Assembly (NCBI GenBank): GCA_963843275.1
Contig: CAWJJM010000012.1
Coordinates: 248,001-312,000 of the forward strand
Direction of reading: 5' to 3'
Length of the DNA stretch: 64,000 nt
Source of the DNA: CAWJJM01 sp963843275
GTDB taxonomy: Bacteria > Acidobacteriota > Thermoanaerobaculia > Multivoradales > JBCCEF01
Below are positions 53,470 through 62,569 of this stretch, one piece after another (within the stretch, counting starts at the first letter, position 1; the number at the start of each line of letters is the position of its first letter). Below the pieces are notes generated by a model. It saw only the letters and a program-made list of their open reading frames with translations, was not told the origin of the DNA and searched no databases. The position numbers and the translations under genes were made by a program.

Positions 53470-54284
53470 CAGCGGCCGCTGAAGTCCGGCTTGCGACGGT
53501 CGACGTAGGCGTCGAGCCCTTCGCGGGCGTCGGCGCTCTCGAAGAGCTGCTGCTGCAGCTCGCGCTCGATGGCGAGGCCGCTCTCGAAAGGAACCTCGGC
53601 GCCGGACTGCACCGAGCGCTTGATCCGCCCGACCGCCTTGCTGGCCCGGCGGGGCGGGCAGAAGCTACGGGCGAAGGCGTGCACCTGGTCGTCGAAGTCG
53701 TCGCCCTCGAGGATGCGGTTGACGATCCCCGCCGCCTGCGCCGCCTCGAAGGTGAGCAGGTCGCCCGTCACCATCAGCTCGATCGCCTTGGACTTGCCGA
53801 CCATGCGGGCGAGGCGCTGGGTGCCGCCGGTGCCCGGGAGGACACCGAGGTTGATCTCGGGCAGGCCGATCTTGCCGGAGTCCTTGCGGGCCAGGCGCAG
53901 GTCGGCGGCCATGGCGATCTCGAGGCCGCCGCCCACGGTGTGGCCGTTGAGGGCCGCGATCACCAGCTTCGGGGTCTGCTCGAGGCGGTTGAGGGTCTCG
54001 TTGGCGTGCAGGCAGAAGTAGTACTTGAAACGCGGCTCGGCGCGCTGCAGCATCGAGATGTCGGCGCCGGCGCAGAAGAACTTCTCGCCGGTGCCGCGCA
54101 GCACCAGGACGTGGACGTCGTTGTCGAAGCGTGCCTTGAGGATGGCGTCGTCGAGCTGACGCATCATCTCGTGCGTGTAGGTGTTGGCGGGCGGGTCGTC
54201 GAGGGTCAGGTAGGCGACCCCCTCCCGCACCTCGTAGTGCACCAGCGTGCGGGCCTCGGTGGCAACAGCGGTGGATTCAGCCAT
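53469..54284 (-). CDS. enoyl-CoA hydratase/isomerase (second)
   Basis: A 271-residue crotonase-family protein. Oxyanion loops: FFCAGADISML and NGHTVGGGLEIAMAADLRLA; active-site region GLPEINLGVLPGTGGTQRLARMVG. The first 18 residues are an extra N-terminal segment. The substrate is not determinable from sequence; hydration of an enoyl-CoA is likely given the thiolase partner. GGGAG precedes the ATG. The gene is coupled to the downstream thiolase. Confidence 0.92.
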   Translation of the reverse strand: MAESTAVATEARTLVHYEVREGVAYLTLDDPPANTYTHEMMRQLDDAILKARFDNDVHVLVLRGTGEKFFCAGADISMLQRAEPRFKYYFCLHANETLNRLEQTPKLVIAALNGHTVGGGLEIAMAADLRLARKDSGKIGLPEINLGVLPGTGGTQRLARMVGKSKAIELMVTGDLLTFEAAQAAGIVNRILEGDDFDDQVHAFARSFCPPRRASKAVGRIKRSVQSGAEVPFESGLAIERELQQQLFESADAREGLDAYVDRRKPDFSGR

Positions 54285-54456
54285 CGTTCTCCCTTTCGTC
54301 GCGATCGATCAACGAGCTTGCAAAGCGGATGGTGAGCTCGGGGCCGGCCGGGCGCGGGGACGACCCCGCGGGGTGGGCCGGCGGGCCGCCCCACGGTGGA
54401 GGAACGGCGCCCCGATCTTCTCACACGAGCCCCCGGGCGCGTCCACCGGAACTTCC

Positions 54457-54486
54457 TTGACCGCTCGTCGAGCCCGACCGTAGAAT
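54457..54486 (+). promoter_or_regulatory. promoter of the conserved hypothetical / thiS operon
   Basis: TTGACC (54457-54462), 18 bp, TAGAAT (54481-54486), 72 bp upstream of the ATG at 54559 in the divergent gap. Confidence 0.6.
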
Positions 54487-54558
54487 TCCGCTCCTGAGCC
54501 GTCAGGGGAGGAGACGTCGCCGGGGCGGATCGACGCTCCCGCCGGTTCACCACCGCGG

Positions 54559-55258
54559 ATGATCACCGGGTACAACACGGACGTGCGCCACGAGGACGTG
54601 GTCTTCCACGTCCAGACGGAGGACAAGGGGGAGTCGAACCCCTTCATCGAGACGCTCGTCTACGTGGGCGGCCGCGTGCTCGGCTCGCACCGCGCCGGCT
54701 ACGCCGAGCTGATCGCCGAGGGCGGCGGGGGCGAGCCGGCGGTGGTGGCCCTGATGGAGCGCCAGCACCGCACCGTGATCGCCGCCATCCGGCACGGCAA
54801 GTTCGACGCCCGGGCGGCGGAGGCCGGGGTGCGGCGCGCCGTGGTGGCCACCGGCGTCGACGGGACGGGCGGCGCCGGCGCGGTCAACGGCAGCGCCGCA
54901 CCGCGACGGCGACCGCACCCTCGACCAGGTGATCCTCGACTACCTCTCCAACGAGGCCGAGCAGGACCAGCTCGTCCTCGACCTCGACAGCAGCTCGCGG
55001 CTGGCCCTGGGGAGCCGGGGAAATCTGGTCCTGCGGGCGACCTCGAGCCGCGGCGGTCGCCCGGTGGCCGGCGCCGAGGTGACGGTGCGGATGATCTCCA
55101 CCGTCGCCGAGCCGCGCAGCCTGGCCCGCGGCCGCACCGACGGCGAGGGGCGCCTGCGCCTGGCCTTCGACATCCCGCCGGTGGGCCGGGGGACCGCCGC
55201 GCTGATCATCGGCGCCGCCAGCGACATCGGCAGCGCCGAGCTCAAGCAGCTGCTGTGA
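54559..55258 (+). CDS. conserved hypothetical protein with a C-terminal beta-sandwich (one frameshift)
   Basis: About 232 residues after removing one inserted base near 54892. The N-terminal MITGYNTDVRHEDVVFHVQ, then TEDKGESNPFIETLVYVGG, belongs to a widespread family of unknown function that I recall from Acidobacteriota and Myxococcota but cannot name. After a variable linker comes RTLDQVILDYL, then an Ig-like or carboxypeptidase-regulatory-like sandwich: LVLRATSSRGGRPVAGAEVTV and GRTDGEGRLRLAFDIPP. No signal peptide, so cytoplasmic. It overlaps thiS by GTGA; a functional link to thiamine is not evident. Confidence 0.65.
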
Positions 55259-55467
55259 GCGAGGCCCCCACCATCGTGCTCAACGGCGAGCCCCGGCGGC
55301 TCGCCGCCGGGACCACGGTCGCCGACCTGCTGGCCGAGCTCGGCCGCCATCCCCGCACCGTGGCGGTGGAGCACAACGGCAGCATCCTGCCGCGCGACCG
55401 CTACCCGGCGACGGTGCTCGCCGACCGCGATCGGGTCGAGGTCGTCGGTTTCGTCCAGGGCGGCTGA
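55255..55467 (+). CDS. thiS: sulfur carrier protein ThiS
   Basis: A 70-residue ubiquitin-like protein: IVLNGEPRRLAAGTTVADLLAELG, AVEHNGSILPRDRY and the C-terminal VEVVGFVQGG, whose final Gly-Gly is adenylated and thiocarboxylated to donate sulfur for the thiazole of thiamine. thiG, thiF and thiO are not nearby. The GTG start overlaps the upstream stop (GTGA). Confidence 0.9.
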   Translation: MSEAPTIVLNGEPRRLAAGTTVADLLAELGRHPRTVAVEHNGSILPRDRYPATVLADRDRVEVVGFVQGG

Positions 55468-55511
55468 CGCGGGTCGGACCGGGCGGCCGAGAGGCGGCCG
55501 GCGCGGTGGGC

Positions 55512-56015
55512 TCAGGGGCGGGGTGGGGCGGGGGCCAGGGTCCAGGTGGCGCGGGCCCGGGCCACCACGTCGCCGGCCTCGTCGGTGAGGGTGACCTCCG
55601 CCAGGTGCTCCACCGGCCCGGCGAGGCTGCCGCGCGGCGGGTCGGTGCGGCACTCGGCGACGATGCGGCCGCGCGCCTTCTTCGCGTAGTCGATGGCCAG
55701 CGAGACGATGATGCCGCGGGTGGTCTCGGGCAGGGCGGCGAGGGTGGCCAGCCCCGAGGCCGCCTCGGCGGCGTTGAGCAGGGCCACCGCGTGGATCGAG
55801 TGGAAGGGGTTGCGCAGCCGGCGCCGCTCGCGGATCGCCACCCGGCAGTAGCCCGGCTCGAGGGCCTCGACGCGCGGGTCGACCGAGGCGGTGTAGGGCG
55901 CCATCCACCCCACCAGCTTGCTGAACATCCAGCGGCCGCCGGGCAGCGGTGCCAGGCGGTTCCAGGCGCGGCGCAGGCGCCGGCCCGGGCCGGGGGCGGG
56001 GGCTCCGGGGTTCAT
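55512..56015 (-). CDS. hotdog-fold thioesterase-like protein (DUF4442/PaaI-like)
   Basis: 167 residues. Landmarks of DUF4442-type hotdog proteins: LVGWMAPYTASVDPRVEALEPG, RRLRNPFHSIHAVALLNAAEAASGLATL, and strands GIIVSLAIDYAKKARGRI and LAEVTLTDEAGDVVARARATW. The conserved HSIHAVALLNAAE helix carries the likely active-site region. It probably acts on acyl-thioesters. The ATG at 56015 follows AGGAG. It is followed by trmH upstream on the same strand; the two are 28 bp apart. Confidence 0.72.
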   Translation of the reverse strand: MNPGAPAPGPGRRLRRAWNRLAPLPGGRWMFSKLVGWMAPYTASVDPRVEALEPGYCRVAIRERRRLRNPFHSIHAVALLNAAEAASGLATLAALPETTRGIIVSLAIDYAKKARGRIVAECRTDPPRGSLAGPVEHLAEVTLTDEAGDVVARARATWTLAPAPPRP

Positions 56016-56043
56016 CGCGTCCGTTCTCCTGGCGGCGATTCTG

Positions 56044-56703
56044 TCACCGCGGCACCGGCCCCAGCAGCTCGCCGTCCGCGCCCAGCGGCGGATAGGGGAC
56101 GCCGTGCCGGCGGCAGCGCTCGGCGAGCACCGGGTAGGCCCACTCGAACAGCACCCGGTGCCGGGTCTCGGCATCGAGCCGGCCGGCGTCGTACATCCCG
56201 GCGGCGGCCCGCTGACGCTGCGCCTCGAAGAGCACCAGGGCCGCCGCCACCGAGACGTTGAGCGACGCCACCATCCCCATCATCGGGATCACCACCCAGC
56301 CGTCGGCGCGCGCCGCCGCTTCGGTGGAGACGCCGTCCTTCTCCTGGCCGAGCAGGATGGCGGTGGGGCGGGTGTAGTCGGCGTCGCGGTAGTCGACGGC
56401 GCGCGCGTCGAGGTGGGCGGCGAGCACCTGGAAGCCGCCGTCGTGCAGCAGGTCGAGGGCCTCGTAGAGCGAGGCGTGGGTGCGCACCCGCATCCAGCGC
56501 TTGGTGCCCTGGGCGACGGCGTCCGCCACCGCCAGGGTGCCGTCCGGGGTGACGGCGTGGGCCTCGAGGACCCCCACCGCGTCGCAGGTGCGCACGATGG
56601 CCGAGAAGTTGTGCGGCTTGTGGACGTTCTCCATCACCACCGTCAGGTCCGGCTGGCGGCGGTCGAGCACGCTGGCGAGGCGGCGGAAGCGGTCCGGCGT
56701 CAT
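56044..56703 (-). CDS. trmH: tRNA (guanosine-18-2'-O)-methyltransferase TrmH
   Basis: A 219-residue SPOUT methyltransferase that methylates the ribose of G18 in the tRNA D-loop. The three SPOUT motifs are clear: HNFSAIVRTCDAVG (motif 1), AILLGQEKDGVSTEA (motif 2) and IPMMGMVASLNVSVAAALVL (motif 3, forming the SAM knot). The N-terminal TPDRFRRLASVLDRRQPDL and the C-terminal region are like E. coli TrmH. The ATG at 56703 matches the usual MTPxR start. Confidence 0.92.
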   Translation of the reverse strand: MTPDRFRRLASVLDRRQPDLTVVMENVHKPHNFSAIVRTCDAVGVLEAHAVTPDGTLAVADAVAQGTKRWMRVRTHASLYEALDLLHDGGFQVLAAHLDARAVDYRDADYTRPTAILLGQEKDGVSTEAAARADGWVVIPMMGMVASLNVSVAAALVLFEAQRQRAAAGMYDAGRLDAETRHRVLFEWAYPVLAERCRRHGVPYPPLGADGELLGPVPR

Positions 56704-56825
56704 CGCCGGGACCCTATGGGATGGCGCGGCGGCCGGCAACTCCCCGCCCGCCGCGCGGCGCCGCGACCGGTATGATGTTCGCGCAGTCGACCCGCGAGAA
56801 CTTCCCGACAGGAGGCAGGCGAACC

Positions 56826-57885
56826 ATGGCCAGCGACACCATCCGTCAGCTCCTCGGCGACGACGCCGAGGACCTGCTCTCGTACACCTGCCGCGGCATC
56901 CCCAGGGACCAGCTCGTGCTGCCCGGCCCCGACCACCTCGACCGCGTGTGGCGCGACAGCGACCGCAAGCCGGGGGTGCTGGTCAACCTGGCCCGGCTGC
57001 ACGGCCACGGCCGCCTGGCCGGCACCGGCTACCTCTCGATCCTGCCGGTCGACCAGGGCATCGAGCACTCCGCAGCGGCCTCGTTCTCGCCCAACCCGAT
57101 CTACTTCGACCCCGACAACATCGTGCGGCTGGCGGTGGAGGGGGGGTGCAACGCGCGTCGCCTCGACGCTCGGGGTGCTCGGCGTCGTCGCCCGGCGCTG
57201 GGCGCACCGCATCCCGTTCGTCGTCAAGCTCAACCACAACGAGCTGATGACGTATCCGAACGACTTCCAGCAGATCCTCTTCGCGCAGGTGGAGCAGGCC
57301 TGGGAGATGGGGGCGGCGGCGGTCGGCGCCACGATCTACTTCGGCAACGAGGACGGTCCGCGCGAGCTGGTGGAGATCTCCGAGGCCTTCGCCCGCGCCC
57401 ACGAGCTCGGACTGGCGACCATCCTGTGGTGCTACCTGCGCAACGAGGCCTTCAAGAAGGACGGCACCGACTACCACGCCGCCGCCGACCTGACCGGCCA
57501 GGCCAACCACCTCGGGGTGACGATCGAGGCCGACATCGTGAAGCAGAAGATGGCCACCAACAACGGCGGCTTCCGCGCCATCGGGTTCGGCAAGACCCAC
57601 GACCGGGTGTACGGCGACCTGGTGCCCGACCACCCGATCGACCTGGTGCGCTGGCAGGTGGCGAACTGCTACATGGGCCGGGTGGGGCTGATCAACTCGG
57701 GCGGCGCCTCGAAGGGGGCGGGCGACCTCGCCGCCGCCGTGCGCACGGCGGTGATCAACAAGCGCGCCGGCGGCACCGGCCTGATCTCGGGCCGCAAGGC
57801 CTTCCAGCGGCCCATGGAGGACGGGATCGGGCTGCTCCACGCCATCCAGGACGTCTACCTCGACGAGGCGGTCACCATCGCGTAG
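56826..57885 (+). CDS. fbaB: class I fructose-bisphosphate aldolase, FbaB/DhnA type (one frameshift)
   Basis: 352 residues after correction, close to the 350 of E. coli FbaB. It cleaves fructose-1,6-bisphosphate by Schiff-base chemistry. Motifs: AGTGYLSILPVDQGIEHSA, HRIPFVVKLNHNELMTYPN, GATIYFGNEDGPRE, YMGRVGLINSGGASKGAGDL and VINKRAGGTGLISGRKAFQ. A single extra base near 57155 (AACGCG[C]GTCGCC) interrupts the frame; its removal gives GGCNAVASTLGVLG. AGGAGG precedes the ATG. The gene stands alone. Confidence 0.93.
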
Positions 57886-58197
57886 AGCGCGGCGGGCGGG
57901 GTGGCGCCGGTCGCCGACCGGGGCGTCCGTCGCCGGGCACCGGTGTCCCGCGGCCGGACGGGCCGGTTCCTCCCTCCATGGCGCGATCGCCCGTCCAGCG
58001 GGCGATTCCGCCTCGCCATCGGCCTGGAACGGGGGTTGCTCCCGAGCGTCGGGCATGCCCCACGGAGAGTCGCGATGACCGGTTCCGTGCAGGAGGCGCG
58101 CTCCGCCCGGCGCGTCGCCGCCCGCGGCGCCGCGCCGCGCTGCCCGCCTCGACCCGGTGACGGCGCTGGGCCGCGGGTGAGCGGGAGGATCGCGACG
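57886..58197. other. 312-bp gap between fbaB and the second ADOP gene
   Basis: No gene is recognised. It holds a perfect 8-bp hairpin at 57986-58006 and, near its end, an ATG at 58075 in frame with the ADOP gene (with GGAG upstream), which could be the true ADOP start. Confidence 0.5.
57986..58006 (+). terminator. hairpin downstream of fbaB
   Basis: ATCGCCCG-TCCAG-CGGGCGAT is a perfect 8-bp stem with a 5-base loop, 100 bp after the fbaB stop. There is no T-tract, so it is a candidate terminator only. Confidence 0.4.
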
Positions 58198-60661
58198 GTG
58201 TCCGGTTGGAGCCACGATCTCCGCGACGGCCTCCGCAGCCTGCGGCGGACGCCGTGGATGAGCGCCGCCGCCCTCGCCTGCATCGCGCTGGGGGTGGCGG
58301 GCACGGTGTCGGTCGCCACCCTGATCGACGCGACGCTGCTGCGCAGCCTGCCCTACCCGGACGCCGACCGCCTGGTGCGGGTGTGGGCGAGCGGTGGCCC
58401 CGACGACCTGCGGCGCGGTCTGTCGTACCCCGATTTCCGCGACCTGCGCCAGGAAGCGACCGGCCTCGACCGTCTGGAGGCGAGCGCTCGGGCGCGCCTG
58501 TCGATCGCCGGCGTCGCCGGCGTCGAGCGCGTCCGCGGCGAGGCGGTGACGCGGGGCCTGTTCGACCTGGTGGGGGTGCGGCCGGTCCTGGGCCGTCTGT
58601 TCCGCCCGGAGGAGTACGGCCCGGAGGCGCCCGACCTGGTGGTCCTCGGGTACGCGATGTGGCAGCGCAACTTCGGGGGCCGGCCGGACGTCCGTCGGCG
58701 CCACCCTCGACGCCCGCGGCGCCTGGGGCGGCAGCGACAACACGCGGCGCCCGTTCCGCGTGATCGGCGTGCTGCCGGCGGGCTTCACCGGCACGGTGGA
58801 GGACGACGTCTCCGAGCTCTGGCTGCCGATCCGGCACTACGCGGGAGCGGCGGACCTGGAGCTGCGCAACCAGCGGATCCTGTGGACCGTCGGGCGCCTC
58901 GCGCCGGGCGTGCGACGGCGGGCGGCGGAGCAGGAGGTGGCGGCGATCGGCCGCCGCCTGGCCGCGGAGCACGACGGCCCGGAGGCGTTCGGCACCCGGC
59001 TCGAGCCGCTCGGAGAGAGCTGGCGGGAGGGGCTGCGCCCGGGGCTGCTGCTGTTGCTGGTGGCCTCTGCGCTGCTGCTGCTCATCGCCTGCGCCGACGT
59101 CGCCCACCTCCTGCTGGCCCGCCTCGGCCGCCGCGGCCACGAGCTGGCCGTCCGCCGGGTACTGGGCGCCAGCCGCGGGCGGGTGCTGCGCCAGCTCCTC
59201 GCCGAGAGCCTGGTGCTGGCCGCGGCGGGCGGCGCCGCCGGCGTCGGACTGGCGGCGATCTTCGTCGAGCTCTTCCTGAAGATGGCGGGCGGCGGCATCC
59301 CCGGCTACGTGACGGCGACGATGGACGGCCGGGTGGTGGCGGCGGCGCTCGGCGTGGTGGCCCTGACCGGCGTCCTCTTCGGCACCCTGCCGGCCTGGTT
59401 GGGGGCGCGGCCCGACGCGGCGGGGGCGCTGCGTTCGGAGCGCGGCGCCAGCGCCGGCCGGCGGCAGCGGCGCACCGGCCGCTTCCTGGTCGCCGCCGAG
59501 GTCGCTTCGACCCTGGTCCTGCTGCTCGCCGCGAGCCTGGTGCTGCGCTCCTTCCACAACCTGCGCACGGTGGACCTGGGGTACGACGTCGACCGCCTGC
59601 TGCGGCTCAGCACCACCCTCGACCGCACCGCCTTCCCGGAGCCCGGCGACTGGGTCCGCGCCGCGCGCGAGGCGCGCGCCGCCCTGGCCCGCGAGCCGGG
59701 GGTGGTGGAGGTGGCGGCGGCCGGAGGCGTGCTGCCGCCGTCGCGCGAGGTCGAGTCCCCGGTCACCTTCGCCGCCCTGTCCGGCGCCGCCCTCGAGGAC
59801 GTCTACCGCCATCCGGTCGACGCCGGCTTCTTCCGCACCCTCGGCATCGCCATCCGGCACGGCCGCGCGGTCTCGGCGCGCGACCGCGCCGACGCCCCGC
59901 GGGTGGCGGTGGTCAGCGAGTCGCTGGCCCGCCGGGTCGGCCGGGGCGACCCGCGCCGCGCCCTGGGCGAGCCGATCCGCTTCCGCATCGGGCTCGACCC
60001 GCCGCGCACCTCGCGGCCCTACGAGATCGTCGGGGTGGCGGCCGACGTGCTCTACGACGGCCCGACCACCGAGCGGCCGCACGCCTACGACCTGTACGTG
60101 CCGCTGGCCCAGGTGCCGGACTACCTGCTCTCGTTCGCCGTGCGCACCACGGCCGATCCCGCGGCGGCGCGCGACCGTCTCCGCCGGACGCTGTCGGCGA
60201 CCGTCTTCCCCTCGCCGGTCCACTGGGTCCAGGTGGTCCGCGAGCGACTGGCCGAGGGCTGGGCGGACACCCGCTTCTACGCCCTGCTGACCGGGGTCTA
60301 CTCGGCGTCGGCGCTGCTGCTGGCGCTGATCGGGATCTACGGGGTGCTCGCCCACGCGGTCGGGCGGCGCCGCCGCGAGCTCGGCATCCGCGCCGCGGTG
60401 GGCGCGCGCCGCGGCCAGCTCCTGCGCCTGGTGGTGGGGGAGAGCCTGCGCACCGTGCTGGTCGGGGTGGCGGCGGGTCTGGCCCTGGCGCTGTGGGCGG
60501 GGCGCGGCATGGGGAGCCTGCTGTACGGCGTCTCGCCCGGCGACCCGACCACCGTGGCCGCGGTGGTGGCGGGGCTGTGCGCCCTGGCCCTGGCCGCCTC
60601 GCTGCTGCCGGCCCGCCGGGCCACCCGCGTGGATCCCGCCGAGGTCCTGCGCGAGGGCTGA
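58198..60661 (+). CDS. ADOP-type ABC permease without prefix domain (one frameshift)
   Basis: About 820 residues after removing one inserted base near 58692 (GACGTC[C]GTCGG), which restores PDVVGATLDARGAW. It begins RDGLRSLRRTPWMSAAALAC, so it lacks the N-terminal soluble prefix of the paralogue at 40343. Two MacB-type periplasmic domains alternate with two FtsX domains; the first contains ADVAHLLLARLGRRGHELAV with RRVLGASRGRVLRQLL, the second RRRELGIRAAVGARRGQLLR. No padR or ATPase gene is adjacent. The GTG at 58198 with GGGAGG upstream is used; an in-frame ATG at 58075 is possible. Confidence 0.87.
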
Positions 60662-60678
60662 GCCCGCCGCCCTCAGCC
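60656..60678. terminator. bidirectional hairpin containing both stop codons
   Basis: GGCTGAG-N9-CTCAGCC is a perfect 7-bp stem whose arms carry the stop codons of the ADOP gene (plus) and the PII gene (minus). It is symmetrical and well placed as a shared terminator, but no T-tract is present. Confidence 0.45.
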
Positions 60679-61044
60679 GATCTCGACCGGGCGCTCCTTG
60701 GCCGGCGTGACGGCGGCGGTGTCCTCCTCGCCGGTGCGGATGCGGCGCACCCGCTCGACCGGCAGGACGAAGATCTTGCCGTCTCCGACTTCGCCGGTAC
60801 GGGCGGCGGCGGTGATCGTCTCGACGGTGCGGTCGACGAAGTGGTCGGAGACCCCGATGTCGAGGCGCACCTTCTCGACCAGCTCCATCTTGACGGTCGT
60901 ACCGCGGTAGGTCTCGACCTGCTCCGTCTCGCCGCCGTGGCCGTGGGCGCGGGTGATGGTCAGCCCGTGGACCTCGGCCTCGAACAGCGCCGCCAGGACG
61001 TCGTTGAGCTTCTCGGGGCGGACGATGGCGGTGATCAGCTTCAC
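60673..61044 (-). CDS. PII-family nitrogen regulatory protein (GlnK-like)
   Basis: 123 residues. The PII fold is clear: MKLITAIVRPEKLNDVLAAL, the T-loop region HGHGGETEQVETYRGTTVKM, and the B/C-loops AARTGEVGDGKIFVLPVERV with RIRTGEE. The usual T-loop uridylylation tyrosine (position 51 in GlnB/GlnK) is replaced by valine in YRGTTV, so control by GlnD uridylylation is not expected. A 12-residue tail follows the usual end. The GTG start overlaps the amt stop (GTGA), consistent with PII binding and gating AmtB. Confidence 0.9.
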   Translation of the reverse strand: MKLITAIVRPEKLNDVLAALFEAEVHGLTITRAHGHGGETEQVETYRGTTVKMELVEKVRLDIGVSDHFVDRTVETITAAARTGEVGDGKIFVLPVERVRRIRTGEEDTAAVTPAKERPVEIG

Positions 61045-62354
61045 GCCCGACCCTCCGCCGCCCGCACCGCGGGCTCCACCGCCGGCCGCAGACCGCCGGC
61101 CGGCCGCGGCGGGATGAGCACCGCGCCCTCGCCGCTGGTGTAGGCCTCCTCGCCGTGCACGGCGACGTCGAGCCCGACGCCCTCGTGGCGGGCCGTGGCG
61201 CGCAGCGGCACGAACAGCGCGATGAGCCGCAGCAGCAGGAAGGAGCCGCCGGCGCTGTAGGCGAGGGCGGCGAGGACCGCCAGCGCCTGGATCGCGAGCT
61301 GGCGCGGGTTGCCCGCCAGCAGCCCGTCGGTGCCGCCCCAGAGAGCCCGCGCCAGGACGCCGGTGAGCAGGGCGCCCACCAGCCCGCCCACGCCGTGTGC
61401 GGCGACCACGTCCAGCGAGTCGTCGAGCCGGCTGCGCGAGCGCCACAGGATGGCGAAGTAGCTCGGGAAGGTGGCCACCGCGCCGAGGACCAGGGCGGCC
61501 ATCGGGCCGACGAAGCCGGCGGCCGGCGTCACCGCCACCAGGCCGACCACGATGGCGGTGGCGGCGCCGACCGCGGTGCTGTGCCCGGTGCGGCGGTGGT
61601 CGAGCACCATCCAGGTGACCAGGGTGGCCGCCGGCGCCAGCAGCGTGTTGACCAGGGCCAGCGCCGCGGTGCCGTTCGCGGCGAGGGCGCTGCCGGCGTT
61701 GAAGCCGATCCAGCCGAACCACAGCAGGCCGGCGCCGAGCAGCGTGAAGGGCACGTTGTGGGGCAGGAAGGCCTGCCGCCCGTGGTCGCGCCGCCGGCCC
61801 AGCACCAGGGCCGCGACCAGCGCCGCGGCACCGGCGTTGACGTGTACCACCGTGCCGCCGGCGAAGTCGAGGGCGCCGAGCCCGGCCAGCCAGCCGCCGC
61901 CCCACACCCAGTGGCAGACCGGGGCGTAGATCAGGGCCGTCCACAGCCCGAGGAAGGCGAGGTAGGGGCCGAAGCGCATGCGCTCGACGACGGCGCCGGA
62001 GACCAGCGCCGCCGAGATGATCGCGAAGGTGCCCTGGTAGGCCATGAAGAGCAGCGCCGGCACGGTGCCGTGGGGCTCGGTGCCGACGCCCGCCAACAGC
62101 AGGTGGTCGAAGCCACCCACCCACGGCCCGCCGGGGGCGAAGGCGAGGCTGTACCCGGCCACGGCCCAGGCGACGCCGGCCACGCCGAGCGCCGCGAAGC
62201 TCATCATCATCGTGTTCAGGGCGTTCTTCGCCCGCACCAGGCCGCCGTAGAAGAAGGCCAGGGCCGGGGTCATCAGGAGCACCATCGCCGTGGCCACCAG
62301 CAGCCACGCGGTGTCCGCGCCGGAGATGAGCGGGCCGCCGTCGAGCGCTTCCAT
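61041..62354 (-). CDS. amt: ammonium transporter
   Basis: A 437-residue Amt/MEP/Rh-family channel for ammonium. Landmarks: MTPALAFFYGGLVRAKNALNTM, the pore GAVVERMRFGPYLAFLG and VCHWVWGGGWLAG, the first pore His in FAGGTVVHVNAGAAAL, WFGWIGFNAGSAL, and the second pore His in DVVAAHGVGGLVGALLTG. Eleven membrane segments fit. It starts with MEALDGG at 62354 behind GGAGG; the longer frame to 62483 runs through the promoter. It overlaps the PII gene by GTGA. Confidence 0.94.
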   Translation of the reverse strand: MEALDGGPLISGADTAWLLVATAMVLLMTPALAFFYGGLVRAKNALNTMMMSFAALGVAGVAWAVAGYSLAFAPGGPWVGGFDHLLLAGVGTEPHGTVPALLFMAYQGTFAIISAALVSGAVVERMRFGPYLAFLGLWTALIYAPVCHWVWGGGWLAGLGALDFAGGTVVHVNAGAAALVAALVLGRRRDHGRQAFLPHNVPFTLLGAGLLWFGWIGFNAGSALAANGTAALALVNTLLAPAATLVTWMVLDHRRTGHSTAVGAATAIVVGLVAVTPAAGFVGPMAALVLGAVATFPSYFAILWRSRSRLDDSLDVVAAHGVGGLVGALLTGVLARALWGGTDGLLAGNPRQLAIQALAVLAALAYSAGGSFLLLRLIALFVPLRATARHEGVGLDVAVHGEEAYTSGEGAVLIPPRPAGGLRPAVEPAVRAAEGRA

Positions 62355-62388
62355 GGATCGCCTCCTCGGGTCGTTGGGGGTCGTAGGA

Positions 62389-62417
62389 AGGCTAGACCAG
62401 GAAGTGTGCGGTGTCAA
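62389..62417 (-). promoter_or_regulatory. consensus sigma-70 promoter of amt-PII
   Basis: On the minus strand a perfect TTGACA (62417-62412), a 17-bp spacer and TAGCCT (62394-62389), 35 bp upstream of the amt start codon. No sigma-54 -24/-12 element is seen. Confidence 0.7.
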
Positions 62418-62425
62418 GAGAAATG

Positions 62426-62441
62426 TGCACGAGATGCACGA
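62426..62441 (-). promoter_or_regulatory. tandem 7-bp repeat upstream of the amt promoter
   Basis: TCGTGCA occurs twice (62441-62435 and 62432-62426) with a 9-bp period, centred about 50 bp upstream of the predicted start, where activators bind. The binding factor is unknown. Confidence 0.4.
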
Positions 62442-62569
62442 ACCGCTACGCAATCGTCCACAAATCATGTTGCCGACGAGCACAAAGACCGCAGTTGGTG
62501 CACTTCATGCAGAAATCCGCGAACGCCGATGCCGCATGGGATGCGGGAGCCGGCGCGGCCCGGCGGGCT

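Noticed and set aside
62446..62508. Twenty-residue minus-strand ORF MKCTNCGLCARRQHDLWTIA with CxxC motifs upstream of amt
   Set aside because: It has no Shine-Dalgarno, overlaps the region just upstream of the amt operator, and arises from the out-of-frame read of the LuxC-like gene. It could be checked by conservation.
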